A stretch of 64,000 nt of DNA from Nocardiopsis_C rhodophaea (lineage in GTDB: Bacteria > Actinomycetota > Actinomycetes > Streptosporangiales > Streptosporangiaceae), in contig NZ_BAAAPC010000004.1 in NCBI RefSeq assembly GCF_039530945.1, positions 62,001-126,000 of the forward strand. Reading direction: 5' to 3'. The position numbers were made by a program, and so were the translations under genes. The notes below the pieces were generated by a model, which was not told the DNA's origin, searched no databases, and saw nothing but the letters and a program-made list of their open reading frames with translations. Shown piece after piece: positions 46,743 through 56,342 of the stretch (positions within the stretch are counted from its first letter, which is position 1; each line of letters begins with the position of its first letter).

Positions 46743-47219
46743 CGGGGCATGGCGGCGCTGGGGCGGCGGAGGGCCGGTGCGAGGGACGGTGGGGCCACCG
46801 GTGGGCGGGGCGCTACCGGGCCGTCGACGCGCACGATCTTGGCGGGGCGAAAATTCATGAAAACGGACGCCGGAACTGGGAACCCCGCGCGGAGACGGGA
46901 CGTTGCCACCGAAGCGGATGTCCTCGTCCTGACAGGATGGAACATCGCAGGTGGACGCCTATGTGAGCGAACCTCCACGAATCGTGCGAGGACCGTGTCA
47001 ACCGGGAGCGGAGCACAGGCGTCTACTTTCAGCGGGGGAATATCGGGCGATGGTGAATAGAGGGCCGAAAAGCGGATAACGTGACACATGAGTGGGTGTT
47101 CACGGGCTGAAGCGAAATTCGGCTTTCCTCTCCAGTCGGTGTGGACAGACGCCGACCGCCGCGTCGGCTCGAAGGACCCCCTGCGTAGGAGTGTCGGCGC
47201 GTGAGCTTTGGGGGGTGCG
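46743..47219. other. Intergenic region before the membrane protein gene
   Basis: 477 bases. An AT-richer part at 46850-47080 includes AGCGGATAACGTGACAC, whose GATAAC resembles a -10 element. No gene is supported. There is no hairpin directly after fasR. Confidence 0.4.
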
Positions 47220-48146
47220 ATGGCAGATTTCGGCGAAATCGTAGAGAAGCTGTACAGCAGATGGCTGGAAATTGTCCGAGAACCGACGGAATCCGGGCAG
47301 TTGGCCCGCCAAGTTATTTTCTTCATTCCGGTCCCCCTTCCCGTGCTCGCCCTCGTCGCGCTGATCGTCGGAGGCAGTTGGTCGGCGTCGGGCTGGATGA
47401 TCCTCCTCTCCGGGTCCGTCGCGGTCGCGGCGCTGCTGCTGGCCATCGTCGTGCAGCCGACACCGCTGCCCGAGGGGCTGTCCGCCGAGGCATCGGTGCG
47501 CCGCTCACTGCACCGCTTCCGGCAGATCACCTCGCTGCGCATCGCGCTGGCGCTCACCCCCGTCGCTATCGGCGCCGGTGCCTCCATCGCCGGTGGCGGC
47601 ATGCTCCCGCTGCTGGTCGCGCTGCTGATGGCCTGGCCCCAGCTGGTGCTCGCCGCCCCGCTCTTCTTCACCATCACCCGGGCACGGCGCGCCATGGAGG
47701 CGTGGGGGACCAAGGCCTACCTGTGGGCGGCGCTCGCCCAGCCGGCGCCCGTGGAATGGCCCATCGCCACTGAGCTGGCGGCCCGTTACCGCGCGTGGCA
47801 GGCGCAGCGTGCCGCTACCGAGGGACGGCAGAGCCAGCCCGCCGCGGCGGCGGCCGAAGGCGAGGACGGAGACGACGACCTGGCGGAGCATTCCGCCACC
47901 GCGACGGACGCAAGCGGTCGCACCACCGCCGCCGACAGCTCCGACAACGGGCCGGTGGCCGGTCTTCCCGAGCGGCTGGCCGTTCCCAGCAGCGAGCCCC
48001 GGCCGGAGCCGGGCCAGCTGATCCCCGGCTTCGAGCTCCCGGCCGTCTCGGTGACGGCCCGGCGCGTCCTGCGCAGCGGAGGTGCCCTGCGCCGCAAGGC
48101 CCGCCAGGCGCGCGCCGGCAATCGGCGGCCCAAGACCAGGAGGTGA
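47220..48146 (+). CDS. Membrane protein of unknown function
   Basis: 308 residues, ATG with GGGGGG five bases upstream. Hydrophobic segments at about residues 31-50 (VIFFIPVPLPVLALVALIVGG), 58-78 and a long stretch at 108-150 suggest four or five helices. The C-terminal half (about 175-308) is soluble, Ala/Glu/Asp/Thr/Ser-rich low complexity, then strongly basic at the end (RRKARQARAGNRRPKTRR). It could be a cytoplasmic tail that binds an acidic partner. I recognise no family. It is monocistronic with a terminator at 48195. Confidence 0.75.
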   Translation: MADFGEIVEKLYSRWLEIVREPTESGQLARQVIFFIPVPLPVLALVALIVGGSWSASGWMILLSGSVAVAALLLAIVVQPTPLPEGLSAEASVRRSLHRFRQITSLRIALALTPVAIGAGASIAGGGMLPLLVALLMAWPQLVLAAPLFFTITRARRAMEAWGTKAYLWAALAQPAPVEWPIATELAARYRAWQAQRAATEGRQSQPAAAAAEGEDGDDDLAEHSATATDASGRTTAADSSDNGPVAGLPERLAVPSSEPRPEPGQLIPGFELPAVSVTARRVLRSGGALRRKARQARAGNRRPKTRR

Positions 48147-48194
48147 CGAGAGCTGGCTGACGCGGGCGGATCCGTCCCGCGCGGTCACGACCAC

Positions 48195-48234
48195 ACCGTG
48201 GGGGGCCGGGGCGTACGCCCCGGCCCCCCACGGT
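48195..48234. terminator. Perfect 40-bp palindrome, terminator
   Basis: Two 20-base arms beginning ACCGTGGGGGGCCGGGGC with no extra loop, ending GGTTGTCCC, 49 bases after the membrane protein stop. It also shields the following 5-oxoproline island from readthrough. Confidence 0.8.
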
Positions 48235-48361
48235 TGTCCCGGCATCCCCCGTCCCGCTCCCCACTCCGCCCGTCGCCCTGGTGACCGCCACCCGGACGCG
48301 TACATCGTGCGTCGCCCGGGAACACCGTGACGCAGAGGAGCCGGGTGGAAAGGGGAGCGGT

Positions 48362-51300
48362 GTGCCCGCACGAGGCTGGCGGTTCTGGGTGGACCGCGGC
48401 GGCACGTTCACCGACATCGTCGCCCAGCGCCCGGACGGGCGGCTGGTCACGCACAAACTGCTCTCGCAGAGCCCCGCACACGACCGCGACGCCGCCGTAG
48501 CGGGGATCCGCGTCCTGCTCGGGCTCGGACCGGACACACCGATCCCCGGAACCGACGCGGCGCCGCCTCCCCACGATGGGGTCCCCGCACCGACCGACAC
48601 CGGGGGCGACCGCGTCGGCGTCGAATCCGTGCGGATGGGCACCACCGTCGCCACCAACGCGCTTCTCGAACGCAAGGGGGAGCGCACCGTCCTCGTGATC
48701 ACCCGCGGGTTCGCCGACGCGCTGCGCATCGGGTATCAGGACCGCCCGCGCATCTTCGACCGGCACATCGTGCTGCCGGAGCCGCTGCACGAGCGCGTGA
48801 TCGAGACCGAGGAGCGCGTCACCGCCGACGGCACCGTGCTGCGCGCCCCCGACCTCGATCACCTCGCCGCCGAGCTGGAGCGCGCCTACGCCGACGGCAT
48901 CCGCGCGGTGGCGGTCGCGTGCATGCACAGCCACCTCTACCCCGCCCACGAGCGGGCGATCGGCGTACTGGCCGAGCGCCTCGGCTTCCCCCAGGTATCG
49001 CTGTCCAGCGAGACCAGCCCCCTGACGAAGCTGGTGTCGCGCGGCGACACCACGACGCTGGACGCGTACCTCTCGCCCGTGCTGCGCCGCTACGTGAGCC
49101 ATGTGGACGCGCAGATGCGCGGGGTGCGGCTGATGTTCATGCAGTCCAACGGCGGTCTCACCGAGGCCGGGCACTTCCGCGGCAAGGACGCCATCCTCTC
49201 CGGACCGGCCGGGGGCATCGTCGGGATGGTGCGGGTGTCGCGGATGGCGGGGTTCTCCAGGATCATCGGCTTCGACATGGGCGGTACCTCCACCGACGTG
49301 TCGCACTGGGCCGGGGCCTATGAGCGGGTGCTCGACACGCGCGTGGCCGGGGTGCGGCTGCGCGCGCCGATGCTCGACATCCACACCGTGGCGGCGGGCG
49401 GCGGGTCCATCCTGCACTTCGACGGCAGCCGCTACCGCGTCGGCCCCGACTCGGCCGGGGCCGACCCCGGCCCCGCCTGCTACCGCGCCGGAGGGCCGCT
49501 CACCGTCACCGACGCGAACGTGATGCTCGGCCGCGTCCAGCCGACACACTTTCCCCGGGTGTTCGGTCCCGGCGGCGACCAGCCCATCGACGCCGAGACT
49601 GTGCGGCGGCGCTTCGCCGACCTGGCCGCCGAGATCACGCGCGCGACCGGTGACGAGCGCCCGCCCGAGCAGGTCGCCCAGGGGTACCTGCACATCGCCG
49701 TGGCCAACATGGCCAACGCGGTCAAGCGCATCTCGGTCCAGAAAGGCCACGACGTCACCGGTTACGTGCTCACCACGTTCGGCGGAGCGGGCGGGCAGCA
49801 CGCCTGCGCGGTGGCCGACTCCCTGGGCATCTCCACCGTGCTCGTGCCTCCGATGGCCGGTGTGCTGTCCACACTCGGGATCGGCCTGGCCGACACCACC
49901 GCGATGCGCGAGCAGTCGGTGGAGGCGCCGCTGCGAGACGAGGAACTGCCGGAGGTCGGCGCGCTCGCCGACCGGCTCGCGGACCAGGTCGCCGCGGAGC
50001 TGAGGGACGAGGACGTGCCCGAGGAGCGCATCCGGATCGAACGCAGGGCGCGGCTGCGCTACGACGGAACCGACACCGCGGTCGAGGTCGACCTGGTCGA
50101 CATGAAGTCCATGATCGCGGAATTCGAGGCGGAGCACCGCCGCACCTACTCGTTCCTCATGGACCGCCCGCTCATCGTCGAGGCCGTCACGGTGGAGGCC
50201 GTCGGACGCACCGACGAGCCCGACCTGCGCCACCTGGGCACCGTCTCCGAGCCGCAGCCACCAGGGGCGCCCATGACGCCGCCCGGCCCCGCTGCGGTCC
50301 GGCTCTACGCCAACGGCACCTGGCGCGAAGCCCCGCTGTACGAGCGGCCGCACCTGCGGCCGGGGGAGCAGGTGACCGGACCGGCGATCATCGCCGAGGC
50401 CGACGCCACCACGGTCGTCGACGACGGCTGGCGGGCGACCGCGACGCCGACCGGGCATCTCCTCGTCGAGCGCGTCAAGGCACGCGCCGAGGCGGGGGTG
50501 GGCACGCGGGCCGACCCGGTGATGCTGGAGATCTTCAACAACCTCTTCATGTCCATCGCCGAGCAGATGGGCGCGCGGCTGGAGTCCACCGCGCAGTCGG
50601 TCAACATCAAGCAGCGCCTCGACTTCTCCTGCGCGCTCTTCGACCCCGAGGGCAACCTCATCGCCAACGCCCCGCATATGCCGGTGCATCTGGGGTCGAT
50701 GGGCACCACCATCAAGGAGGTGATCCGCCGCAACGCCGGAGACATGCGGCCCGGCGACGTCTACGCGGTCAACGACCCCTACCACGGCGGCACCCACCTG
50801 CCCGATATCACGGTGGTGACCCCGGTGTTCGACACCGCCGGAACGGAGGCGACCGGAGGGGCGAGCCCGGGCAGCGGCGACGTCCTGTTCTTCGTCGCCT
50901 CGCGCGGCCACCACGCGGAGATCGGCGGACTCACCCCCGGCTCGATGCCCGCGGCCAGCCGCGAGGTCCACGAGGAGGGCGTCCTCTTCGACAACCACCT
51001 GCTCGTGCGCGGCGGCGAATTCCGCGAGGACGCCACCCGGCGCCTACTCACCGAGGCGCCCTACCCCTCCCGCGCACCGGAGACCAACCTCGCCGACCTG
51101 CGCGCGCAGATCGCCGCCAACGCCAAGGGCGTCGAGGAGGTCGGCAAGATGATCGACCACTTCGGCCTGGATGTCGTGCAGGCGTACATGCGCCACGTCC
51201 AGGACAACGCCGAGGAGGCGGTCCGCCGCGTCATCGACGCCCTCGACGACGGCCACTACCGCTATGAGATGGACTCCGGCGCGGCGATCGAGGTGCGCGT

Positions 51301-52078
51301 CTCGGTGGACCGCGAGCAGCGCGGTGCGACGCTCGACTTCAGCGGCACATCGGCGCAGCTCGACACCAATTTCAACGCGCCCTCCTCGGTGGCGACCGCG
51401 GCCGTTCTCTACGTCTTCCGCACGCTCGTGGCCGACGACATCCCGCTGAACGACGGTTGCCTCAAGCCCCTGCGCATCAACATCCCGCCGGGATCGATGC
51501 TCTCCCCGGTCTACCCGGCCGCGGTCGTCGCCGGAAACGTCGAAACCTCCCAGGCCATCACCGGCGCCCTCTACGCCGCCCTGGGGGTCCAGGCCGAGGG
51601 ATCCGGCACGATGAACAACGTGACCTTCGGCAACGAGCGGTACCAGTACTACGAGACCGTCGCCTCGGGTTCGGGCGCCGGGGAAGGATTCGACGGCGCC
51701 CCGGTGGTGCAGACCCACATGACCAACTCCCGCCTGACCGACCCGGAAGTGCTGGAATGGCGGTTCCCCGTGCTGCTCGAAGAGTTCCGCATACGGCGCG
51801 GCAGCGGAGGGGCCGGACGGTGGCGCGGAGGCGACGGCGCCGTCCGCCGGATGCGCTTTTTCGAACCGATGACCGTCAGCACCCTCACCGGGCACCGCCG
51901 CCGTCCCCCGTACGGGCTCGCCGGAGGCGCACCGGGCGCCCTGGGGAGCAACAGCGTGCAACGCGCGGACGGCACGGTCGAACCCTTCGAGGGCTGCGGC
52001 TCCGTCGACATGCGCCCGGGCGACATCCTGGTCATCGAAACCCCCGGCGGAGGGGGGTACGGCCCTCCGCCGCCATGA
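48362..52078 (+). CDS. ATP-dependent 5-oxoprolinase / hydantoinase (fused HyuA-HyuB)
   Basis: 1238 residues from GTG 48362, with GGGGAG five bases upstream; earlier in-frame ATG at 48281 lies in unconserved sequence. It is a cytoplasmic ATP-dependent enzyme opening 5-oxoproline to glutamate (or a hydantoin). HyuA half: WVDRGGTFTDIVAQRPDG (nucleotide-binding) near residue 7, SLSSETSPLTKL, GPAGGIVGM, GFDMGGTSTDVSHW, then GGGSILHFDG. HyuB half begins near residue 720 with EIFNNLFMSIAEQMGARLES, then NDPYHGGTHLPDIT. The fusion matches the eukaryotic OPLAH and bacterial OplaH type. It stands 1.4 kb from pxpABC but on the same side of the GntR gene. Confidence 0.9.
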   Translation: MPARGWRFWVDRGGTFTDIVAQRPDGRLVTHKLLSQSPAHDRDAAVAGIRVLLGLGPDTPIPGTDAAPPPHDGVPAPTDTGGDRVGVESVRMGTTVATNALLERKGERTVLVITRGFADALRIGYQDRPRIFDRHIVLPEPLHERVIETEERVTADGTVLRAPDLDHLAAELERAYADGIRAVAVACMHSHLYPAHERAIGVLAERLGFPQVSLSSETSPLTKLVSRGDTTTLDAYLSPVLRRYVSHVDAQMRGVRLMFMQSNGGLTEAGHFRGKDAILSGPAGGIVGMVRVSRMAGFSRIIGFDMGGTSTDVSHWAGAYERVLDTRVAGVRLRAPMLDIHTVAAGGGSILHFDGSRYRVGPDSAGADPGPACYRAGGPLTVTDANVMLGRVQPTHFPRVFGPGGDQPIDAETVRRRFADLAAEITRATGDERPPEQVAQGYLHIAVANMANAVKRISVQKGHDVTGYVLTTFGGAGGQHACAVADSLGISTVLVPPMAGVLSTLGIGLADTTAMREQSVEAPLRDEELPEVGALADRLADQVAAELRDEDVPEERIRIERRARLRYDGTDTAVEVDLVDMKSMIAEFEAEHRRTYSFLMDRPLIVEAVTVEAVGRTDEPDLRHLGTVSEPQPPGAPMTPPGPAAVRLYANGTWREAPLYERPHLRPGEQVTGPAIIAEADATTVVDDGWRATATPTGHLLVERVKARAEAGVGTRADPVMLEIFNNLFMSIAEQMGARLESTAQSVNIKQRLDFSCALFDPEGNLIANAPHMPVHLGSMGTTIKEVIRRNAGDMRPGDVYAVNDPYHGGTHLPDITVVTPVFDTAGTEATGGASPGSGDVLFFVASRGHHAEIGGLTPGSMPAASREVHEEGVLFDNHLLVRGGEFREDATRRLLTEAPYPSRAPETNLADLRAQIAANAKGVEEVGKMIDHFGLDVVQAYMRHVQDNAEEAVRRVIDALDDGHYRYEMDSGAAIEVRVSVDREQRGATLDFSGTSAQLDTNFNAPSSVATAAVLYVFRTLVADDIPLNDGCLKPLRINIPPGSMLSPVYPAAVVAGNVETSQAITGALYAALGVQAEGSGTMNNVTFGNERYQYYETVASGSGAGEGFDGAPVVQTHMTNSRLTDPEVLEWRFPVLLEEFRIRRGSGGAGRWRGGDGAVRRMRFFEPMTVSTLTGHRRRPPYGLAGGAPGALGSNSVQRADGTVEPFEGCGSVDMRPGDILVIETPGGGGYGPPPP

Positions 52079-52466
52079 GCCGGTGGGGGTGATGGTCAGG
52101 CGGTCACCGGCGGAAGGGAGGGCGGCCGGGGCCCGCGGGGCGGCCGTGTCGCCGGTCGCCCTGTCCGGTGTTCCGCGATGGGCAGCGGCGAGGACGGGGT
52201 GGGGCGCCGTGGACGCTGGTCTCCTGACAGGTGGGGCGGATGGGGGGCCAGCGCCGTGGGCGTGCACGACGCGAAGCTGTGAGACGGAGCGAGGGAAGGG
52301 CGTCCCCGACGGCGGGCGGTGGCACCCCCCTGCCGCCCCTCTGGCACCCACCCGGTGATCGAACAGAGAAGCCCCTCACCCCCACCGGGAGGCGTGCCGG
52401 GGTGGATGCCCCGGCGCTCGCCGGCGGTGGCCGGCGCCCCGCGTCCCGGGCGCCCGCGCGGTCGAT
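52079..52466. other. Gap between the 5-oxoprolinase and gntR genes
   Basis: 388 bases between convergent genes. Very GC-rich; no clean terminator dyad or gene. Several open frames have no ribosome site. Confidence 0.45.
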
Positions 52467-53207
52467 TCAGGCGGGCTGTTCGAGTTCGGCGAAGGCGTCG
52501 ACGAGCTGGCGTTCGGCGACGTCGAAGTAGTCGGCCAGCCGCTCGGCGGCCTGGTGGGCGGCGCCGTCGCTCAGCAGCTGGTAGATCTCGCGGTTCTGTT
52601 CGAGGTAGGGGACGTGGAAGTCGCGGGGAGCCGCCATGACGTGGAAGACGAGCCGCAGTTCGGCGAGGAGCCGGTCGACGATTTCGTCGGTACGCGGGCT
52701 GTCGGCCAGTCCGGCGATGGCCTGGTGGAAGTGCATGTTGGCCATGCCCACGCCCCACCAGTCGCCGCCGTTCAGGGCGGCGGTGCCCTCCTCGACGGCG
52801 GCGCCCACGCGGGCGATCGCCGCGTCGTCGGCGTCCGTGGCGCCGCGGAGGGCCGACAGTTCCAGTGCGCGCCGGACGCGGAACAGGTCGGTGACGTCCT
52901 CTGCGGTCGGCTTGGCGACGAAGACGCCGCGGTTGAACTCGTGGACCAGCAGGCGCTCGTGGCTCAGCAGGCGGAAGGCCTCGCGCAGGGTGTTGCGGGA
53001 GACGCCGAGCGCGGAGCCGATGGCCTCCTCGGACAGTCGGGTGCCCGGGGCCATGGCGCCGTCGACGATCTGGGCGCGCAGGGCGTCGGCGACGCGCTCC
53101 GCGGTGCTCGATCGCTCCAGCATTCCGCGGAAGCGGGTGAGCCCTTCGAATCCGTCGCCGGCCACCGTCGTGGTCACTCCATTCTCCGTCGCGGGGGATG
53201 GCTTCAT
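52467..53207 (-). CDS. GntR-family regulator, FadR/FCD type
   Basis: 246 residues from ATG 53207; GTG 53177 (with a GGAG about 12 bases upstream) would give 236. The N-terminal winged helix covers AERVADALRAQIVDGAMAPGTRLSEEAIGSALGVSRNTLREAFRLLSHERLL, with the wing HEFNRGVFVAKP. The FCD ligand domain (about 95-235) keeps FRVRRALELSALRG, the metal/ligand-binding NMHFHQAIAGLA and a late His. It lies divergent from the NRAMP-like/pxp operon, and a 9-1-9 palindrome lies in between, so it likely represses that operon. Ligand probably 5-oxoproline or a related acid. Its relative in B. subtilis is KipR (an IclR protein), so the regulator class differs. Confidence 0.85.
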   Translation of the reverse strand: MKPSPATENGVTTTVAGDGFEGLTRFRGMLERSSTAERVADALRAQIVDGAMAPGTRLSEEAIGSALGVSRNTLREAFRLLSHERLLVHEFNRGVFVAKPTAEDVTDLFRVRRALELSALRGATDADDAAIARVGAAVEEGTAALNGGDWWGVGMANMHFHQAIAGLADSPRTDEIVDRLLAELRLVFHVMAAPRDFHVPYLEQNREIYQLLSDGAAHQAAERLADYFDVAERQLVDAFAELEQPA

Positions 53208-53366
53208 TCTCGCTGATACGGCCGCGGGGCGCGGCCGGTCGGGCGGAGGTCCGAGGGGGCGTCGGGGGCGGCGGACCAGCGGGATCGTCGGGGTGTGTCG
53301 TGCGGCATACGGGGGTGTGTCGCAGTCGGCGCCGCCCATGTACTATGGCGTCCTTCACACGATTGA

Positions 53367-53385
53367 AGGATTGTTCAACAATCCT
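53367..53385. promoter_or_regulatory. GntR operator, perfect 9-1-9 palindrome
   Basis: AGGATTGTT-C-AACAATCCT, containing the FadR/VanR-type core TTGTTCAACAA. It lies downstream of a TACTAT -10-like hexamer (53341) and 69 bases ahead of the transporter start, in a good position to block transcription. Confidence 0.7.
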
Positions 53386-53453
53386 CGAAAATCCTCTGTG
53401 GAGAGGATCCCGCCTCGGACCAACCCGCCGATCCGACAGAAACGAGGGTCGCC

Positions 53454-54698
53454 ATGGGCGAAACGCAATCCCCCGCCCCCGCTCCCACCGTCCGCGCCGC
53501 GGCCGCGCGCGGCACCCTCCTCGGCGCGATGTTCCTGATGGCTACCAGCGCCATCGGCCCCGGATTCATCACCCAGACCACGAAGTTCACCGCCGAGCTC
53601 GGGGCCGCGTTCGCCTTCGCGATCCTGGTGTCGATCCTCATCGACATCGCCGTCCAACTCAATCTCTGGCGGGTGATCGGCGTCGCGGGAGAGCGCGCCC
53701 AGGACCTCGCCAACAAGGTCGTGCCCGGCGCGGGGTACCTCCTCGCCGCCCTTGTCGTCTTCGGCGGGCTGGTGTTCAACGTCGGCAACATCGGCGGGAC
53801 CGCCCTCGGCCTCGACGCGCTGGCCGGAGTCGACGTCCGGATCGGCGGCGCCGTCTCCGCCGTGATCGCCATCGCCATCTTCCTCAGCAGGCGCGCCGGG
53901 ATCGCCATGGACCGCATCATCGTGGTCCTCGGCGTGCTGATGATCACGCTGACCCTCTACGTCGCGTTCGTCTCCGCACCGCCCGTGGGCGAGGCGGTGC
54001 GCAGCGCCGTGCTGCCCGGCGCGATCGGATCGGACGGCTTCGTCGCGATCGTGACCATCGTCGGCGGAACCGTCGGCGGATACATCACCTACGCCGGGGC
54101 GCACCGGCTCATCGACGCGGGGATCAGCGGCCCGAACAACGTCCGTGCGATCACCCGCTCGTCCGTCATCGGCGTCATCGTCACCGGCGTGATGCGCATC
54201 GTGCTCTTCCTGGCCGTGCTCGGCGTGGTCACCGGCGGCGCCTCGCTCGTCGGCGTCGACAACGCACCGGCAGAGGCGTTCTCCCACGCCGCCGGCGAGG
54301 TAGGGCTGCGCCTGTTCGGCGTGATCATGTGGGCCGCGGCGATCAGCTCCGTCATCGGGGCCTCCTACACTTCCGTCTCCTTCATCACCACGTTCTCCGC
54401 GGAGCTGGAGCGCCGCCGTACCTGGCTGGTCGCCGGGTTCATCGCGGTCTCCGCGATCGCCTACCTCCTCCTCGGCAAGGCCCCGACCACCCTGCTCATC
54501 CTCGCCGGCGCCCTCAACGGCCTCATCCTTCCGGTCGGCATGGGGATCATGCTCTGGGTCGCCACCCGGCGCTCCGCCGACCTGCTGCACGGCTACCGCT
54601 ACCCCGCCTGGCTCCTGGCCATCGGCTGGATCGCCTGGCTGATCACCATCTACATCGCCTGGATGGCGCTCTCCGGCATCACCGACCTGTGGGTGTGA
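53454..54698 (+). CDS. ycsG: NRAMP-related transporter (YcsG type)
   Basis: 414 residues, 11 hydrophobic helices, ATG with CGAGGG upstream. The first helix reads SAIGPGFITQTTKFTAELG: NRAMP metal transporters have an Asp-Pro-Gly-Asn here, which is lost, as in YcsG-type proteins. Mid-protein GGYITYAGAHRLIDAG replaces the Met-Pro-His metal site. Divalent-metal transport is therefore doubtful. Genes of this branch travel with pxpA, as in B. subtilis ycsFG, and may carry 5-oxoproline or a related organic anion; this is inference. First gene of the pxp operon. Confidence 0.82.
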   Translation: MGETQSPAPAPTVRAAAARGTLLGAMFLMATSAIGPGFITQTTKFTAELGAAFAFAILVSILIDIAVQLNLWRVIGVAGERAQDLANKVVPGAGYLLAALVVFGGLVFNVGNIGGTALGLDALAGVDVRIGGAVSAVIAIAIFLSRRAGIAMDRIIVVLGVLMITLTLYVAFVSAPPVGEAVRSAVLPGAIGSDGFVAIVTIVGGTVGGYITYAGAHRLIDAGISGPNNVRAITRSSVIGVIVTGVMRIVLFLAVLGVVTGGASLVGVDNAPAEAFSHAAGEVGLRLFGVIMWAAAISSVIGASYTSVSFITTFSAELERRRTWLVAGFIAVSAIAYLLLGKAPTTLLILAGALNGLILPVGMGIMLWVATRRSADLLHGYRYPAWLLAIGWIAWLITIYIAWMALSGITDLWV

Positions 54699-54768
54699 CA
54701 CCCGACGGGCCCGCGCACCCCCGGCCCCGCTCACCACGACACCACGCGAGACAAGGAGACCCGCTGAC

Positions 54769-55539
54769 GTGCGTATCGACCTCAACTCCGACCTCGGGGA
54801 GAGCTTCGGCCGCTGGGAGCTCGGCGACGACGCGGCCCTGCTGACCATCGTGACCAGTGCCAACATCGCCTGCGGCTTCCACGCGGGGGACCCCACCGTG
54901 CTGCGGACAACCTGCGCACAGGCCGTTGAGCGCGGCGTGGCCATCGGTGCGCAGGTCGGTTACCGCGACCTCGCCGGGTTCGGGCGGCGCTTCATCGACG
55001 TGCCGCCCTCCGACCTGACCAACGACGTGCTCTACCAGATCGGTGCGCTGGACGCGATGGCCCGCGTGGCCGGGGGCCGGGTCCGCTACGTCAAACCGCA
55101 CGGGGCGCTGTACAACGCGATCGTGCGCCATGAGGAACAGGCGGCCGCCGTCGTCGAGGCGGTCCTCGCCTACGACCCGGCCCTGCCCGTCATGGGGCTG
55201 CCGGGCTCGGCGTGTCTGCGCCTGGCCCGGGAGGCCGGGCTGAGCACGGTCCAGGAGGCGTTCGCCGACCGCGCCTACACGCCCGAGGGCGCCCTGGTCC
55301 CGCGCGGGGAACCGGGGGCGGTGCTCGACGACGCCGCCGAGATCGCGGACCGCTGCCTGCGCATCGTTCGACGGGAGCCCATCACCGCCATCGACGGCAC
55401 CCCCGTGCGGATCGAGGCCGACTCGCTGTGCGTCCACGGCGACAGCCCCGGAGCGGTGCGCATCGCCCGGGCCGTCGCCGATCGTCTGGGCTCGGCGGGG
55501 GTGGCCATCGCCCCGTTCGCCGCCGTCCCGGCATCGTGA
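54769..55539 (+). CDS. pxpA: 5-oxoprolinase subunit A (LamB/YcsF family)
   Basis: 256 residues from GTG 54769 with AAGGAG ten bases upstream. PxpA with PxpB and PxpC hydrolyses 5-oxo-L-proline to glutamate using ATP. The N-terminal RIDLNSDLGESFGRWELGDD and IACGFHAGDPTVLR, the YVKPHGALYN motif near residue 112 and the C-terminal LCVHGDSPGAVRIA are all characteristic and hold the conserved acidic and His residues. Length matches the family. Confidence 0.95.
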   Translation: MRIDLNSDLGESFGRWELGDDAALLTIVTSANIACGFHAGDPTVLRTTCAQAVERGVAIGAQVGYRDLAGFGRRFIDVPPSDLTNDVLYQIGALDAMARVAGGRVRYVKPHGALYNAIVRHEEQAAAVVEAVLAYDPALPVMGLPGSACLRLAREAGLSTVQEAFADRAYTPEGALVPRGEPGAVLDDAAEIADRCLRIVRREPITAIDGTPVRIEADSLCVHGDSPGAVRIARAVADRLGSAGVAIAPFAAVPAS

Positions 55540-55603
55540 CCCCTCCGGTGCCCCCGACCCCCCGGATACCGCCGATCCCGCGTCCCTCTTCCCGGAGGCA
55601 CAC

Positions 55604-56209
55604 ATGCGCGTCCTGAACTGCGCCGACACCGGTGTCCTCGCCGAGGTCGCCGACCTCGACGAGGTCCTGGCCCTGCACGGCGCCCTGGCCGAGGACCCTC
55701 CGCCAGGGGTCACCGAGGTCGTCCCGGCCGCCCAAACGGTGCTGCTGCGCCTGGCCGAGGACGGCGACGCCGCCGCCGTGGCCGCGGCGGTGCGGCGGCT
55801 GCGCCCGCGCGCCCCGCGGCCGGGAAGCGCGGACGAGGCGGAGATCGAGGTGGACTACAGCGGGGCCGATCTCGCCGACATCGCGGCCCACACCCAGATG
55901 AGTGAGCGCGACGTCGTCGCCGCGCACACCGGAGCTGTCTGGACCGTCGCGTTCTGCGGCTTCGCGCCCGGGTTCGGCTACCTGGTCGGTGGCGACCCCC
56001 GGCTCGACGTCCCCCGCCGGGCGGAGGCGCGCACCCGCGTCCCGGCCGGGGCCGTGGCCCTGGCCGGGCGGTTCACCGGCGTCTACCCGCGTGCCTCGCC
56101 CGGCGGCTGGCAGCTGCTCGGGCACACCGACGCCGTGATCTGGGACCTGGAGCGCGACCCGCCGGGGCTGCTGCGTCCGGGGATGCGACTCCGGTTCCGG
56201 GAGGCCTGA
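55604..56209 (+). CDS. pxpB: 5-oxoprolinase subunit B (KipI/AHS1 family)
   Basis: 201 residues; GGAGG six bases before the ATG. It is the AHS1-domain subunit of 5-oxoprolinase. VEVDYSGADLADIAAHTQMSERDVVAAHTG, FCGFAPGFGYLVGGDPRLDVPRR, RVPAGAVALAGRFTGVYPRASPGGWQLLG are the conserved blocks. B. subtilis KipI (PxpB) also inhibits the KinA kinase, but no sporulation link is implied here. 64 bases after pxpA. Confidence 0.95.
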   Translation: MRVLNCADTGVLAEVADLDEVLALHGALAEDPPPGVTEVVPAAQTVLLRLAEDGDAAAVAAAVRRLRPRAPRPGSADEAEIEVDYSGADLADIAAHTQMSERDVVAAHTGAVWTVAFCGFAPGFGYLVGGDPRLDVPRRAEARTRVPAGAVALAGRFTGVYPRASPGGWQLLGHTDAVIWDLERDPPGLLRPGMRLRFREA

Positions 56210-56342
56210 CCGCGGCGCCGGGACGGGGCCGGAGCGCGGGCACAGGCGCGTGCCGGTGGTGGAACAAGAGGCCCGGGGGCGGACCGGGCGAGACGACAAT
56301 GAAGACCAGGAAAACGAAGACCAGGGGGGAACGGTCGGCGAC

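Noticed and set aside
48281..48361. An earlier ATG for the 5-oxoprolinase
   Set aside because: The 27 added residues are not hydantoinase-like and the GTG at 48362 has the better ribosome site.
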